The position numbers and the translations under genes are program-made. From contig CBDDDJ010000004.1 in the NCBI GenBank assembly GCA_965226475.1, positions 124,001 through 188,000 of the forward strand: a stretch of 64,000 nucleotides of DNA. The letters run 5' to 3'. The first letter of the stretch is position 1. Each line of letters begins with the position of its first letter. Under the pieces are notes generated by a model. That model was not told the origin of the DNA. It ran no database searches and saw only the letters and a list, made by a program, of their open reading frames with translations. Source of the DNA: JASLMY01 sp965226475 (GTDB lineage Bacteria > Pseudomonadota > Alphaproteobacteria > GCA-2731375). This document shows, in pieces, positions 63,727 through 64,000 of this stretch.

Positions 63727-64000
63727 ATGACCGAGGGAACGCATCATAGGCTCGCGGCCATCGTTGCCGCTGACATCGTCGGCTACAGCCTCCTGGTCGG
63801 CACCGACGAAGCAGGGACGCTCGTGGCGATGCGGGCACTCCGCGCGGAACTCTGGAATCCGATGACGGAGGCCTATGGTGGCCGCCTTGTGGGCACGGCC
63901 GGAGACAGCCGGCTGGTCGAGTTCCCGAGTACCGTCGCGGCGGTGGAATGTTCGGTCGCCATTCAGAGGGCGATGGTCGAGCGCAACGCCGAAGTCCCCG
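63727..64000 (+). CDS. Class III adenylate/guanylate cyclase, N-terminus only
   Basis: The first 91 residues, MTEGTHHRLAAIVAADIVGY then SLLVGTDEAG, show the cyclase catalytic domain: metal Asp in AADIVGYS and the second metal Asp in AGDSRLVEFPS (the usual GDG is GDS here). The rest lies past the window; relatives often carry TPR or transport-like C-terminal parts. It would make cAMP or cGMP. Confidence 0.85.
   Translation, partial: MTEGTHHRLAAIVAADIVGYSLLVGTDEAGTLVAMRALRAELWNPMTEAYGGRLVGTAGDSRLVEFPSTVAAVECSVAIQRAMVERNAEVP

Overview
This is a high-GC window (roughly two-thirds G+C by eye) with dense, short-spaced genes. The gene types (dnaK-dnaJ, an MlaE permease with an N-terminal STAS domain, many LLM flavin oxidoreductases, GMC oxidoreductases, dienelactone hydrolases, MlrC and hydantoinase genes) suggest a metabolically versatile free-living alphaproteobacterium, probably of the Rhodospirillales type. 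That placement is inference from gene content, not a phylogeny. No rRNA, tRNA or CRISPR array was seen.

Layout. 1-8.2 kb: a class I aminotransferase (cut by the window edge), small enzymes (DUF1326, GST, dienelactone hydrolase, VOC), the dnaK-dnaJ chaperone pair, a possible 52-residue membrane protein and a DUF1330 protein. 8.2-10.4 kb: a membrane sensor whose HD-GYP domain has lost its metal ligands. 10.5-15.8 kb: a complete dipeptide/oligopeptide-type ABC importer (two permeases, two ATPases, binding protein). 15.9-22.7 kb: catabolic enzymes (LLM oxidoreductase, CMD, FAD monooxygenase, N-carbamoylase, a hydrolase split by an in-frame TGA, GMC oxidoreductase). 22.8-28 kb: an Mla/MCE lipid transport operon (MlaE, MlaF, MlaD, PqiC-like lipoprotein) downstream of an aromatic amino acid decarboxylase. 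28-36 kb: V4R protein, frameshifted two-hotdog protein, MlrC-type M81 peptidase, two MFS transporters, aldo/keto reductase and amidohydrolase.

36.5-47.4 kb is the most suggestive region. It has an alpha-oxoamine synthase (serine palmitoyltransferase-like) overlapping a reductase that closely resembles eukaryotic 3-ketodihydrosphingosine reductase. Nearby are a CdsA-like cytidylyltransferase, a CDP-alcohol phosphatidyltransferase, an ABC exporter of the cyclic-peptide-export type, an FGGY kinase and an exostosin-like glycosyltransferase. Together these could make and export an unusual (sphingoid-like) envelope lipid; this is a hypothesis. 47.4-57.5 kb: hydantoinase/oxoprolinase genes hyuA (frameshifted) and hyuB, a NUDIX hydrolase, a palindromic repeat element, an acyl-CoA synthetase, a second LLM enzyme, a RidA remnant, a proline-rich lipoprotein hydrolase and a four-domain rhodanese protein.

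57.6-64 kb is mobile-element territory. An IS1595-type element with a perfect 8-bp target duplication lies just upstream of a molybdopterin-dependent dehydrogenase gene. An IS3-type element, flanked by unusually long 15-16 bp direct repeats, interrupts the same gene at about codon 29. An alpha/beta hydrolase with a cysteine nucleophile and the start of a class III cyclase close the window. Three other genes carry single-base lesions, two of which look like missing bases in G/C runs, so either gene decay or sequencing error must be considered.
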